A DNA stretch of 64,000 bases, taken from Cyrtodaria siliqua (taxonomy: Eukaryota > Mollusca > Bivalvia > Adapedonta > Hiatellidae). The position numbers and the translations under genes were made by a program. The stretch lies in the NCBI GenBank assembly GCA_037043455.1, contig JAWPHD010000285.1:62001-126000 (forward strand), given 5' to 3'. The notes under the pieces were generated by a model that worked only from the letters and a program-made list of their open reading frames with translations, was not told the origin of the DNA and ran no database searches. This document shows positions 32,989-43,610 of this stretch, piece by piece (position 1 is the stretch's first letter; each line of letters opens with the position of its first letter).

Positions 32989-33439
32989 ATCAAATATTTT
33001 GTAAATATGCCATTAAATTGTGTCAAACTTTCTCTTTTCTAAATTTTACAAATTGTTTGCTTTTAAAACGTTATAAAAATCATGTTAATAGTGAAAAATG
33101 CTTTAAATTTCTGCAGAATAATTATAGAAATCTTGTTTGCAATAAATAACTTGGCGCAGGGTATCAACAAATATAATGTCTATCAATTCAATATAACCAA
33201 AGCACAGTCAGTTTACCAAGGTCCTAGTAAAACCTAATTATAGCCAGCAAGGTTGTGTACGACAAAAGCATTACCAGCCTTTAGTTGACCAGAGGCTGAT
33301 AAATTGGTTTCTTGCATACATGATGTGGTCATCAACAGTTGCATAATGTCAGTGTGTATTAAACGTTGGCAATATCAGTGCATGAAATGTCAAGAATAAC
33401 ACAATGAAGTTATCTGATTTGGATAAGGAAATGCTAACT

Positions 33440-33655
33440 GGAGCACTGTGGTCTAGTGGTAAAGCATTGGACCCATGATTGAAAAGTCGTGGGTTCAATC
33501 CATGCCAAGACCATATGTGCTGTGTACCTGAGAAAGACACTTTATCTGCATTTGCTTAATACTGGTTCTACCCAGAAAAACATTGAGGGTGACTAAAATA
33601 ACTTCAGAGAGCTTTCGTTACAACTGATGTAAAATAAGTAAGTTTAATCTAAACT
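33440..33655 (+). mobile_element. tRNA-derived SINE
   Basis: The A-box-like TGGTCTAGTGG and B box GGGTTCAATCC are separated by 38 bp. The body contains GAGAAAGACACTTTATC, similar to the AAGACACTTTACC of the SINE at 53461, and ends in an A/T-rich tail. Confidence 0.75.
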
Positions 33656-33765
33656 AAATATCAATATATTAATAACTGTTTTAACTGAGCCATTCTTTAT
33701 ACCTTGAATTTAATTCTCAATCTTCACCAAATACTTAATATGATAATTTCAAATCCGTTTCTTAC

Positions 33766-33899
33766 CTGTTTATCACGGATTTACAATTGAGTTCAAACTT
33801 GTAATCTCTGGCTTTCTTCTTACTAAATATGACATCCAGTTCTATAGTTTCCAGTGGTAACAATGTCCCAAACCCATCATTGGGCTGCACTTCAACATA
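33766..33899 (-). CDS. CFAP74: CFAP74-like exon
   Basis: Acceptor TTTGCAG before 33899 and donor AACAG|GTAAGAAA after 33766. It contains 44 codons plus two bases, starting YVEVQPNDGFGTLLPLETIE and ending ELNCKSVIN, with a split Arg codon (AG|G) shared with the next exon. The 'G.L.PLE...L.V.F' pattern is the end of an ASH domain. The flanking introns hold a TIR element (33990-34460) and a tRNA-derived SINE (33440-33655). Confidence 0.83.
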
Positions 33900-33989
33900 C
33901 TGCAAACAGACAAACAATTGAATTGAAGCAAGAACAACTTCAACTAAAGAGGATTGCCCCACTGGTTAAAACAATCATTCTCAAGGCCC

Positions 33990-34460
33990 TAAATTATTTA
34001 CATGTCTCAAACTCAGGACCCATCTGACTAGTAGTCAGACACTCTTACTAACTAGACGGCCATTGATTGACAGTTGGAATAGCAAGACAAATTAAATACT
34101 GTAAACAATGAATGCACTTGATAAACAGTTACAAAGATCAACCATTTACTCTACTTTACCGTTTAAATGGGCTGATGCAATATTTTCAAACAACGTTTAT
34201 TTAAAAGGGCTCTGAAGAACTTGAAAAAATGGAAGTATTATTAAAATGCCATGAACAATAGAGGAGGTATGACTTATTGAAAATTTGCAAAGAAACATAC
34301 ATGGAGGCAGCCATCTTGTAACGATGACATCATGGTGCCTTTTTACAACATATGGCATATTGACAAAAGATGTTATAAAGCAAAGAAAATGGTCCTCTAG
34401 CTAGTATGAGTGTCTGACTACTAGTCAGATGGGTCCTGAGTTTGAGACTTGCAATAACCT
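33990..34460. mobile_element. ~450-bp TIR element with palindromic termini
   Basis: TCTCAAACTCAGGACCCATC and the following 21 bases at 34005-34045 recur inverted at 34409-34448 without mismatch over about 41 bp; similarity fades beyond. The TIR itself contains the palindrome CTGACTAGTAGTCAG. No ORF inside. It is in an intron of the ciliary gene. Confidence 0.85.
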
Positions 34461-34624
34461 TTAGATAAGTAAAAGAGTATTGCTAAACCTTATCTTAGTG
34501 TGAAGATGGCAAACTGTCACCTGGGACCAAAATGTCACTATATGCAACATTGTTACTCTGCCAGATGAACACTATTTAACATTAATTTTTTAGCATTCAC
34601 ATGTATGAAGGCAAGGTTTCATAC

Positions 34625-34798
34625 CTCTGGATGCCCCACAAAGCCGTACTCCTGTGGCAATATAGACTTGTTGGTCAGCTTGATGGTGGTCTGCGTGGAC
34701 TCGTAGATGGTACAGCAGCCATAGTCTATATCCTGGACATCAAACTCCATGTCAGAGTTGGTCACCACCGCAGTCAGGGTGAAGGGCACAGGGGCAGT
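34625..34798 (-). CDS. CFAP74: CFAP74-like exon, ASH-type domain
   Basis: Acceptor TTTATTTCAG and donor GAG|GTATGA bound exactly 58 codons, phase 0 at both ends. The peptide starts TAPVPFTLTAVVTNSDMEFD and continues into a DYGCCTIYESTQTTIKLTN segment, the typical ASH/MSP pattern of a short strand, a 'D-G' turn and a 'I.L.N.S' strand, ending GFVGHPE. It joins in frame to VADQ upstream and YVEVQPND downstream. The first ~60 nt with the acceptor occur again as four truncated copies in the upstream intron (34880-35420). Confidence 0.85.
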
Positions 34799-34879
34799 CT
34801 GAAATAAATGAGAGTCATTCAACAACTGTTTAAAGCTTTAGTTATGAGGGTTATTTAACAAATGTTTATAATATTCCCA

Positions 34880-35420
34880 TATGAACTGTTCTCCAAACTC
34901 CATGTCAGAGTTGTTCACCACCGCAATCAGGGTGAAGGGCTCAGGGGCAGTCTGAAATAAATGAGGGTCATTCAACAAATGTTTACAGCTTTAGTTATGG
35001 AGGTCATTTAACAACTGTTTACAGCTTTAGTTATGAGTGTCATTTAACAAATGTTTAAAATATTCCCATATGAACTGTTTTCCAAACTCCATGTCAGAGT
35101 TGGCCACCACTGCAATCAGGGTGAAGGGCACAGGGGCAGTCTGAAATAAACGAGTGTCATTCAACAACTGTTTACAGCTTTAGTTATGGGGGTCATTTAA
35201 CAAATGTTTACTGTACTTCCATATCAATGCTGCAGTATGGGTGAATGGCACAGGGGTAGTCTGAAATAAAGTAATGAGGGACATTCAAAAAATATTCACA
35301 GCTTCAGAAATGAGGGTCATTCAACAACAGTATTTACACATGAACTGTTCTCCAAACTCCATGTCAGAGTTTGTCACCACCGCAGTCAGGGCGATTGGCA
35401 TAGAGGCCATCTGAAATAAA
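34880..35420 (-). repeat. Four truncated copies of an exon start with its splice acceptor
   Basis: On the minus strand, segments near 34898-34951, 35085-35146, 35231-35264 (degraded) and 35352-35414 repeat the TTTCAG|ACTGCCCC acceptor and up to ~60 nt of the exon at 34625-34798, followed by shared intron sequence with GTCATTCAACAA. Spacing is roughly 120-190 bp. None has a donor. Confidence 0.85.
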
Positions 35421-35546
35421 GCAATGTGGGTCATTCAAAACATGTTCACAGCTTCAGAAATGAGGGTCATTTAACAAATGTGTAATGTGTACCGATATAT
35501 ATGATGTTGTAAATCAAACACTTGGGCATGTAGACTGAAGCATTAC

Positions 35547-35634
35547 CTGGTCTGCCACCCGTATGGTCATCGGGGCTTCCAGAACTCCAGTCTCCTTGTC
35601 AAAGTACTTGCCACCCTCTTCAAACAGGCTTTGT
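35547..35634 (-). CDS. CFAP74: CFAP74-like exon
   Basis: Acceptor TTTCAG at 35635-35640 and donor CAG|GTAATG below 35547. The 88 nt complete the Arg codon left by the previous exon and then give 29 codons beginning QSLFEEGGKYFDKETGVLEA and ending RVADQ, phase 0. The intron upstream is the 71-bp array and the intron downstream holds partial copies of the next exon. No stop codon or odd residue is present. Confidence 0.82.
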
Positions 35635-35756
35635 CTGAAACAACAATAGCAAGGTTATTTAATAGCCAGATAAAAATATGTACCTATTTCAAATAATGTA
35701 AAAGTATGATAAATAGTTTGAAAACTGTAACTTAACTTAAACGCTCAAGTTTCTTT

Positions 35757-38033
35757 GACAAACTACTGAACTGGTAGGCAACTTTTAACTGTGGCAAAAC
35801 CTGATATATTACACAGGCAAGTTCAATAAACTACTGACCTGGGTAGGAATTTTAACTGTGCTGAGAAACAATATATTACATAGGCAAGTTCAAGCAATAA
35901 ACTACTGACCTGGGAAAGAACTTTAACTGTGCTGAGAACTGATATATTACACAGGCAAGTTCAATAAACTACTGACCTGGGAAGTAATTTTAACAGTGCT
36001 GAGAACCGATAAATTACACAGGCAAGTTCAAGCAATAAACTAATGACCTGGGAAGGAACTTTAACTGTGCTGAGAACCGATATATTATATAATTACACAG
36101 GCAAGTTCAAGCAATAAACTACTGACCTGGGAAGGAATTTTAACTGTGCTGAGAACCGATATATTACACAGGCAAGTTCAAGCAATACACTACTGACCTG
36201 GGAAGGAACTTTAACTGTGCTGAGAACCGATACATTACACAGGCAAGTTCAAGCAATAAACTACTGACCTGGGAAGGAACTTTAATTGTGCTGAGAACCG
36301 ATATATTACACAGACAAGTTCAAGCAATAAACTACTGACCTGGGAAGGAACTTTAACTGTGCTGAGAACCAATATATTACACAGACCATTTCAAGCAATA
36401 AACTACTGACCTGGGAAGGAACTTTAATTGTGCTGAAAACCGATATATTACACAGGCAAGTTCAAGCAATAAACTACTGACCTGGGAAGGAACTTAAACT
36501 GTGCTGAGAATGGATATATTACACAGGCAATTCAAGCAATAAAATACTGACCTGGGAAGGAACTTTAACTGTGCTGAAAACCGATATATTACACAGGCAA
36601 GTTCAAGCAATAAACTACTGACCTGGGAAGGAACTTAATTGTGCTGAGAACCTATATATTACACAGGCAAGTTCCAGAAATAAACTACTGACCTGGGAAG
36701 GAACTTTAACAGTGCTGAGAACTGATATATTACACAGGCAAGATCAAGCAATAAACTACTGAACTGGGAAGGAACTTTAACTGTGCTGAGAACCAATATA
36801 TTACACAGGCAAGTTCACGCAATAAACTACTGACCTGGGAAGGAACTTGAACTGTGCTGAGAACCGATTTATTACACAGGCAAGTTCAAGCAATAAACTA
36901 CTGACCTGGGAAGGAACTTTAATTGTGCTGAAAACCGATATATTACACAGGCAAGTTCAAGCAATAAACTACTGACCTGGGAAGGAACTTTAACTGTGTC
37001 TGAGAATGGATATATTACACAGGCAATTCAAGCAATAAACTACTGACCTGGGAAGGAACTTTAACTGTGCTGAAAACCGATATATTACACAGGCAAGTTC
37101 AAGCAATAAACTACTGACCTGGGAAGGAACTTAATTGTGCTGAGAACCGATATATTACACAGGCAAGTTCAAGAAATAAACTACTGACCTGGGAAGGAAC
37201 TTTAACAGTGCTGAGAACTGATATATTACACAGGCAAGATCAGGCAATAAACTACTGAACTGGGAAGGAACGTTAACTGTGCTGAGAACCAATATATTAC
37301 ACAGGCAAGTTCACGCAATAAACTACTGACCTGGGAAGGAACTTTAACTGTGCTGAGAACCGATATATTACACAGGCAAGTTTAAGCAATAAACTACTGA
37401 CCTGGGAAGGAACTTTAATTGTGCTGAAAACCGATATATTACACAGGCAAGTTCAAGCAATAAACTACTGACCTGGGAAGGAACTTTAACTGTGCTGAGA
37501 ATGGATATATTACACAGGCAATTCAAGCAATAAACTACTGACCTGGGAAGGAACTTTAACTGTGCTGAAAACCGATATATTACACAGGCAAGTTCAAGCA
37601 ATAAACTACTGACCTGGGAAGGAACTTTAACTGTGCTGAGAACCGATATATTACACGGGTAAGTTCAAGCAATAAACTACTGACCTGGGAAGGAACTTTA
37701 ATTGTGCTGAGAACCGATATTTTACACATGCAAGTTCAAGCAATAAACTACTGACCTAGGAAGGAACTTTAATTGTGCTGAAAACCGATATACTATACAG
37801 GCAAGTTCAAGCAATAAACTACTGACCTGGGAAGGAACTTTAACTGTGCCGAGAACCAATATATTACACAGACAAGTTCAAGCAATGAACTACTGACCTG
37901 GGAAGGAACTTTAACTGTGCTGAGAACCAATATATTACACAGGCAAGTTCAAGCAACAAACTACTGACCTGGCAAGGAACTTTAACTGTGCTGAGAACCG
38001 ATATATGACACAGACAAGTTCAAGCAATAAACT
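35757..38033 (-). repeat. 71-bp array made of an exon 3' end plus its splice donor, about 32 copies
   Basis: The minus-strand unit is TTCTCAGCACAGTTAAAGTT then CCTTCCCAG|GTCAGTAGTT and on to CTTGCCTGTGTAATATATCG. The first 30 nt match the end of the exon at 38040-38168 at 27 of 30 positions and the rest matches its intron start. The array fills about 95% of the intron. It contains a higher-order period of about 493 bp, marked by an AATGGATATATTACACAGGC variant at about 36507, 37004 and 37498. Confidence 0.93.
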
Positions 38034-38039
38034 ACTGAC

Positions 38040-38168
38040 CTGGGAAGAAATTTTAGCTGTGCTGAGAACTGGGACTGGGCCTGTATATATCAAGTTTTGG
38101 GCAGAAGTTCTAGATGGTTCCTCAGTTCCTTGCATACTTCAAACTTCTGGCGCAGTGCAGTTGTAGCT
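38040..38168 (-). pseudogene. CFAP74: CFAP74-like exon with in-frame TGA
   Basis: Acceptor CCTTTTTTCCAG and donor CCCAG|GTCAGT bound 129 nt whose phase fits both neighbours. It encodes ATTALRQKFEVCKELRNHLE, then LLPKT, then a TGA at 38090-38092, then YIQAQSQFSAQLKFLP in the same frame. Readable conserved-looking sequence on both sides of the stop argues that the exon is real and the stop is a recent nonsense change or sequencing error. The last 30 nt of this exon plus 41 nt of intron form the repeat unit of the 71-bp array that fills the downstream intron. Translation stopping here would remove all the downstream ASH domains. Confidence 0.75.
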
Positions 38169-38175
38169 CTGGAAA

Positions 38176-41100
38176 AAAGGAATATTGGTGACAAATGTTC
38201 AAATAATATTGGTGACAAATGTTTCAGTAAATATTGGTGACAATGTCCCAGTAAATATTGATGACAAATGTTCCAGTAAATAATGGTGACATATGTTCCA
38301 GTAATTGTTGGTGACAAACGTTCCAGTAAATGTCGGTGACAAATGTTCCAGTAAATATCAGTGACAAAATGTTCCAGTAAATATTGGTGACACATGTTCC
38401 AGTAAATAATGGTGACACATGTTCCAGTAATTGTCGGTGACAAACATTCCAGTAAATGTCTGTGACAAATGTTCCAGTAAATATCAGTGACAAACATTTC
38501 AGAAAATATTTGTGACAAATGTTTCAGTAAAGACTGGTGACAAATGTTCCAGTAAATAATGGTGACAAATGTTCCAGTAAATATTGGTGACAAATGTTCC
38601 AGTAAATGTTGTTTGCAAATGTTCCAGTAAATATTGGTGACAAATGTTCCAGTAAATAATGGTGACAAATGTTCCAGTAAATATTGGTGACAAATGTTCC
38701 AGTACATATTGGTTACAAATGTTCCAGTAAATATTGGTGAAACATGTTCCAGTAAATGTTGGTTGCAAATGTTCCAGTAAATATTGGTGACAAATGTTCC
38801 AGTACATATTGGTTACAAATGTTCCAGTAAATATTGGTGACAAACCTTCCAGTAAATGTCGGTGACAAATGTTCCAGTAAATATCAGTGACAAAATGTTC
38901 CAGTAAATATTGGTGACACATGTTCCAGTAAATAATGGTGACACATGTTCCAGTAATTGTCGGTGAAAAACATTCCAGTAAATGTCTGTGACAAATGTTC
39001 CAGTAAATATCAGTGACAAAATTTCAGAAAATATTTGTGACAAATGTTTCCGTAAAGACTGGTGACTAATGTTCCAGTAAATAATGATGACAAATGTTCC
39101 AGTAAATATTGGTGACAAATGTTCCAGTAAATGTTGGTTGCAAATGTTCCAGTAAATATTGGTGACAAATGTTCCAGTAAATAATGGTGACAAATGTTCC
39201 AGTAAATATTGGTGACAAATGTTCCAGTACATATTGGTTACAAATGTTCCAGTAAATGTTGGTTGCAAATGTTCCAGTAAATATTGGTGACAAATGTTCC
39301 AGTAAATATATGCGACAAATGTTTCAGTAAAGACTGGTGACAAATGTTCCAGTAAATAATGGTGATAAATGTTCCAGTAAATATTGGTGACACATGTTCC
39401 AGTACATATTGGTTACAAATGTTCCAGTAAATGTTGGTGACAAATGTTCCAGTGAATGTTAGTTGCAAATGTTCCAGTAAATACTGGTGACAAATGTTCC
39501 AGTAAATATTGATGACAAATGTTCCAGTAAATGTTGGTTGCAAATGTTCCAGTAAATATTGGTGACAAATGTTCCAGTAAATATTGGTGACAAATGTTCC
39601 AGTAAATGTTGTTTGCAAATGTTCCAGTAAATATTGGTGACAAATGTTCCAGTAAATAATGGTGACAAATGTTCCAGTAAATATTGGTGACAAATGTTCC
39701 AGTACATATTGGTTACAAATGTTCCAGTAAATATTGGTGACACATGTTCCAGTAAATGTTGGTTGCAAATGTTCCAGTAAATATTGGTGACAAATGTTCC
39801 AGTACATATTGGTTACAAATGTTCCAGTAAATATTGGTGACAAACGTTCCAGTAAATGTCGGTGACAAATGTTCCAGTAAATATCAGTGACAAAATGTTC
39901 CAGTAAATATTGGTGACACATGTTCCAGTAAATAATGGTGACACATGTTCCAGTAATTGTCGGTGAAAAACATTCCAGTAAATGTCTGTGACAAATGTTC
40001 CAGTAAATATCAGTGACAAACATTTCAGAAAATATTTGTGACAAATGTTTCCGTAAAGACTGGTGACTAATGTTCCAGTAAATAATGATGACAAATGTTC
40101 CAGTAAATATTGGTGACAAATGTTCCAGTAAATGTTGGTTGCAAATGTTCCAGTAAATATTGGTGACAAATGTTCCAGTAAATAATGGTGACAAATGTTC
40201 CAGTAAATATTGGTGACAAATGTTCCAGTACATATTGGTTACAAATGTTCCAGTAAATGTTGGTTGCAAATGTTCCAGTAAATATTGGTGACAAATGTTC
40301 CAGTAAATATATGTGACAAATGTTTCAGTAAAGACTGGTGACAAATGTTCCAGTAAATAATGGTGATAAATGTTCCAGTAAATATTGGTGACACATGTTC
40401 CAGTACATATTGGTTACAAATGTTCCAGTAAATGTTGGTGACAAATGTTCCAGTGAATGTTAGTTGCAAATGTTCCAGTTAATACTGGTGACAAATGTTC
40501 CAGTAAATATTGATGACAAATGTTCCAGTAAATGTTGGTTGCAAATGTTCCAGTAAATATTGGTGACAAATGTTCCAGTAAATATTGGTGACAAATGTTC
40601 CAGTAAATGTTGTTTGCAAATGTTCCAGTAAATATTGGTGACAAATGTTCCAGTAAATAATGGTGACAAATGTTCCAGTAAATATTGGTGACAAATGTTC
40701 CAGTACATATTGGTTACAAATGTTCCAGTAAATATTGGTGACACATGTTCCAGTAAATGTTGGTTGCAAATGTTCCAGTAAATATTGGTGACAAATGTTC
40801 CAGTACATATTGGTTACAAATGTTCCAGTAAATATTGGTGACAAACGTTCCAGTAAATGTCGGTGACAAATGTTCCAGTAAATATCAGTGACAAAATGTT
40901 CCAGTAAATATTGGTGACACATGTTCCAGTAAATAATGGTGACACATGTTCCAGTAATTGTCGGTGAAAAACATTCCAGTAAATGTCTGTGACAAATGTT
41001 CCACTAAATATCAGTGACAAACATTTCAGAAAATATTTGTGACAATTGTTTCCGTAAAGACTGGTGACTAATGTTCCAGTAAATAATGATGACAAATGTT

Positions 41101-41846
41101 CCAGTAAATATTGGTGACAAATGTTCCAGTAAATGTTGGTTGCAAATGTTCCAGTAAATATTGGTGACAAATGTTCCAGTAAATAATGGTGACAAATATT
41201 CCAGTAAATATTGGTGACAAATGTTCCAGTACATATTGGTTACAAATGTTCCAGTAAATGTTGGTTGCAAATGTTCCAGTAAATATTGGTGACAAATGTT
41301 CCAGTAAATATATGTGACAAATGTTTCAGTAAAGACTGGTGACAAATGTTCCAGTAAATAATGGTGATAAATGTTCCAGTAAATATTGGTGACACATGTT
41401 CCAGTACATATTGGTTACAAATGTTCCAGTAAATGTTGGTGACAAATGTTCCAGTGAATGTTAGTTGCAAATGTTCCAGTAAATACTGGTGACAAATGTT
41501 CCAGTAAATATTGATGACAAATGTTCCAGTAAATGTTGGTTGCAAATGTTCCAGTAAATATTGGTGACAAATGTTCCAGTAAATATATGTGACACATGTT
41601 CCAGTAAATATTGATTACAAATGTTCCAGTAAATATTGGTGACAAATGTTCCAGTAAATAATAGTGGCAAATGTTCCAATAAATAATAGTGGCAAATGTT
41701 CCAGCAAAGATTGGTGACAAATGTTCCAGTAAATGTCAGAGACAAATGTTCCAGTAAATATAGGTGACAAATTTTCCAGTAAATATTGGTTACAACTGTT
41801 CCAGTTAATAACGGTGGCAAATGTTCCAGTAAGGTGACAAATGTTC
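38176..41846. repeat. 25-bp satellite with ~1001-bp higher-order repeat
   Basis: The unit is CAAATGTTCCAGTAAATATT then GGTGA, about 147 copies filling about 90% of a 4.1-kb intron. Variant patterns repeat at 1001 bp: AGTAAATATATG(C/T)GACAA occurs at 39301, 40302 and 41303. Long minus-strand ORFs (up to 368 codons) are artefacts of a stop-poor unit. Confidence 0.96.
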
Positions 41847-41989
41847 CAGTTCTATGCAGTTACTCAAGACGTGCAAAATTACCAAATCAAAAATATCCTA
41901 TAAGATTCTAAACAATGTTAAACCATTTAATGTTATACATTGCTACGTTTTTTATATTACTTATTGTCAAATTCATTTTATTGTGCATC

Positions 41990-42060
41990 GTTACAATCTT
42001 TATGTTGTGCATCGTTACAATCTTTATGTTGTGCATCGTTACAATCTTTATGTTATGCAT
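41990..42060. repeat. 24-bp tandem repeat, 3 copies
   Basis: The unit is CGTTACAATCTTTATGTTGT then GCAT. Confidence 0.92.
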
Positions 42061-42121
42061 TATAATTTGTTTTGTGTTTCACATGGTAATATCCTTCACA
42101 ATGGTTACTTACAAGATTCCA

Positions 42122-42258
42122 TTTAATTTCAGTTCTAACCAGTTATTTATGACTACAGTGTCCTGGTAGAGTTTGTCAACTTTAATTTCACTTCTTACCT
42201 GTTATTTACGACTATAGTGTCCTGGTAGAGTCTGTCAACTTTTAATTTCACTTCTTAC
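42122..42258 (-). repeat. Two extra copies of an exon 3' end with splice donor
   Basis: On the minus strand each ~61-bp copy contains GACA(A/G)ACTCTACCAGGACAC, the last part of the exon at 42259-42380, with a following GT donor (GTAAGAAG in the nearer copy, GTTAGAA in the farther). Three junctions therefore stand in tandem. Confidence 0.9.
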
Positions 42259-42380
42259 CTGTTATTTACGACTATGGTGTCCTGGTAGAGTCTGTCGAAC
42301 ATACATATCTTCATGTCCACTGTCTGTCTCTGCACCCACACCGGGACATCAATGGCATTTCCTAGTGCTAGGATAGATAT
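42259..42380 (-). CDS. CFAP74: CFAP74-like exon (first one seen)
   Basis: Acceptor TTTTAG precedes 42380 and donor AG|GTAAGAAG follows 42259. The 122 nt read as 40 codons plus two bases, starting ISILALGNAIDVPVWVQR and ending DTIVVNN, with the split codon AG|A giving Arg with the next exon. The peptide has the alternating hydrophobic pattern of an ASH/MSP Ig-like strand region. The last ~38 nt plus the start of the intron are repeated twice more immediately downstream (42122-42258). Splice sites and phase are read directly; the family name is from recall. Confidence 0.8.
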
Positions 42381-42639
42381 CTAAAACAGAATTAAAATCA
42401 ACAGTGTACAACTGCATGTTGGTAATCATCCATTGCTGTGGAACACCACATTTTAGCAATTATTTGTAATAAGGACTATTCCATTAAAACATACCGCGAC
42501 CCCATGATGGCAATTTAATAAACCTTATTTTCTGAAATTTGGTTCTTTAAACTCAATTTTGCATCTATGGGATGGGTGTTTCAAGAATGCCTTTCTGAAG
42601 TCCCATATATGTTTTAATGGGATACATGTAAATGCAAAC

Positions 42640-43610
42640 TATTAAACCTCTGGCTCTTGTTGTCTCAGAGAAGAAGATTTTAATTTGCTTTCCTGTGACG
42701 CCTAGGACTTGGCCAAATTTGGGTCAATTTGAACAAACTTGGTAGAGGCCCATTAGCTGATGCTACTTGTAATATATAAGAGCTATGTATCTTGTGGTTT
42801 CAGAAAAGAATATGTTTTAAAGTTTTGTCCTATAAAAGTCTATGAAAAACATGCAAAATTTCAATATACAACATTTGGACGCCCGGGGTACGACTATCTT
42901 TTACCCTGGGGACTTTATTTCAACAAACATTGCATTGGCGATCATTTTAAAAGAAAGCACTGTCGAAATATGTCAAGTGGTTCTTGAGAAGAACATTTTT
43001 TAATGTTTCAACTATATTTAGTAATGACGGCCATCTTGGATGTCGCGCTGACCTAATTTTTACAAATCTAAAAACCATTCACCTAGGGATCATCCCTATG
43101 AAGTTTGGTCAAAATTGGCAAAGCGGTTTCTGAGCAGAAGTCGTTTGAAGCAAAAGTTAACGACGAAGGACAACAGATGAAGAGTGATTCCAATAAAATT
43201 TCAATGTAAAATTTAACAAAGTATAAAAATAGGTTCAAGTCATTTATATTGACCTGATTTGGGTAGGAACATATTGCTGTCATACAGATGTAAGTGTGTA
43301 TGAAGTTTAAAAGCAGTATGGCTTTGGTATCTGAGAGTTAATAACAAAACTTGAATGTGAAACTTCAATGTAAATTAACAAAGTGCAAAAAGTAGGAAAA
43401 GTTCATTTATATTGACCTGATATGGGTAGGAACATATTGCTGCCGTATAGATGTATAGTGGGTATGAAGTTTGAAAACTGTACGGCTTTTGGCATCTGAG
43501 AAATTGACTTAATAATAAACTTGAATGTAAAAACGGGACGTACGGACGTGTGACATACGTCAGGACGGACAAGTGTAGCATTATAGGCCCGCATCACTTT
43601 CGTGGCGGGG
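42640..43610. repeat. Interspersed mollusc-type repeat with internal duplication
   Basis: Contains ATTAGCTGATGCTACTTGTA, GACGGCCATCTTGGATGTCG and a ~180-bp segment present twice (43197-43380 and 43370-43530, sharing TTTATATTGACCTGAT and GGGTAGGAACATATTGCTG). It has no ORF of interest; a diverged inverted relative seems present near 55900. Class unknown. Confidence 0.5.

Larger units (their letters stand above)
3926..42380 (-). other. CFAP74: CFAP74-like ciliary gene, partial and interrupted (exon set)
   Basis: Twelve minus-strand segments bounded by AG...GT splice signals translate to parts of one protein with repeated Ig-like ASH/MSP-type beta domains. The exon chain 42259-42380, 38040-38168, 35547-35634, 34625-34798, 33766-33899, 31102-31277, 30578-30678 joins in phase at every junction. 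From recall of the family, the wording around the exon peptides (VADQ/TAPVPFTL, THPVPRIGK, SPSVGTISPGE) fits CFAP74, a component of the C1d region of the axonemal central pair; other ASH-domain ciliary proteins (HYDIN, CFAP65, CFAP47) are the alternatives. The 5' exons lie beyond 42380 and the 3' end was not found. An in-frame TGA and missing exons suggest a pseudogene or nonsense allele. A Polinton sits in the intron between 4053 and 15954. Confidence 0.6.

Noticed and set aside
38090..41820. Many long overlapping minus-strand ORFs (up to 368 codons) with FTGTFVTNIYWNICHQYLLE repeats
   Set aside because: They read through a 25-bp satellite in an intron. The unit lacks stops in these frames, and the same DNA gives different peptides in each frame, so no protein is supported.
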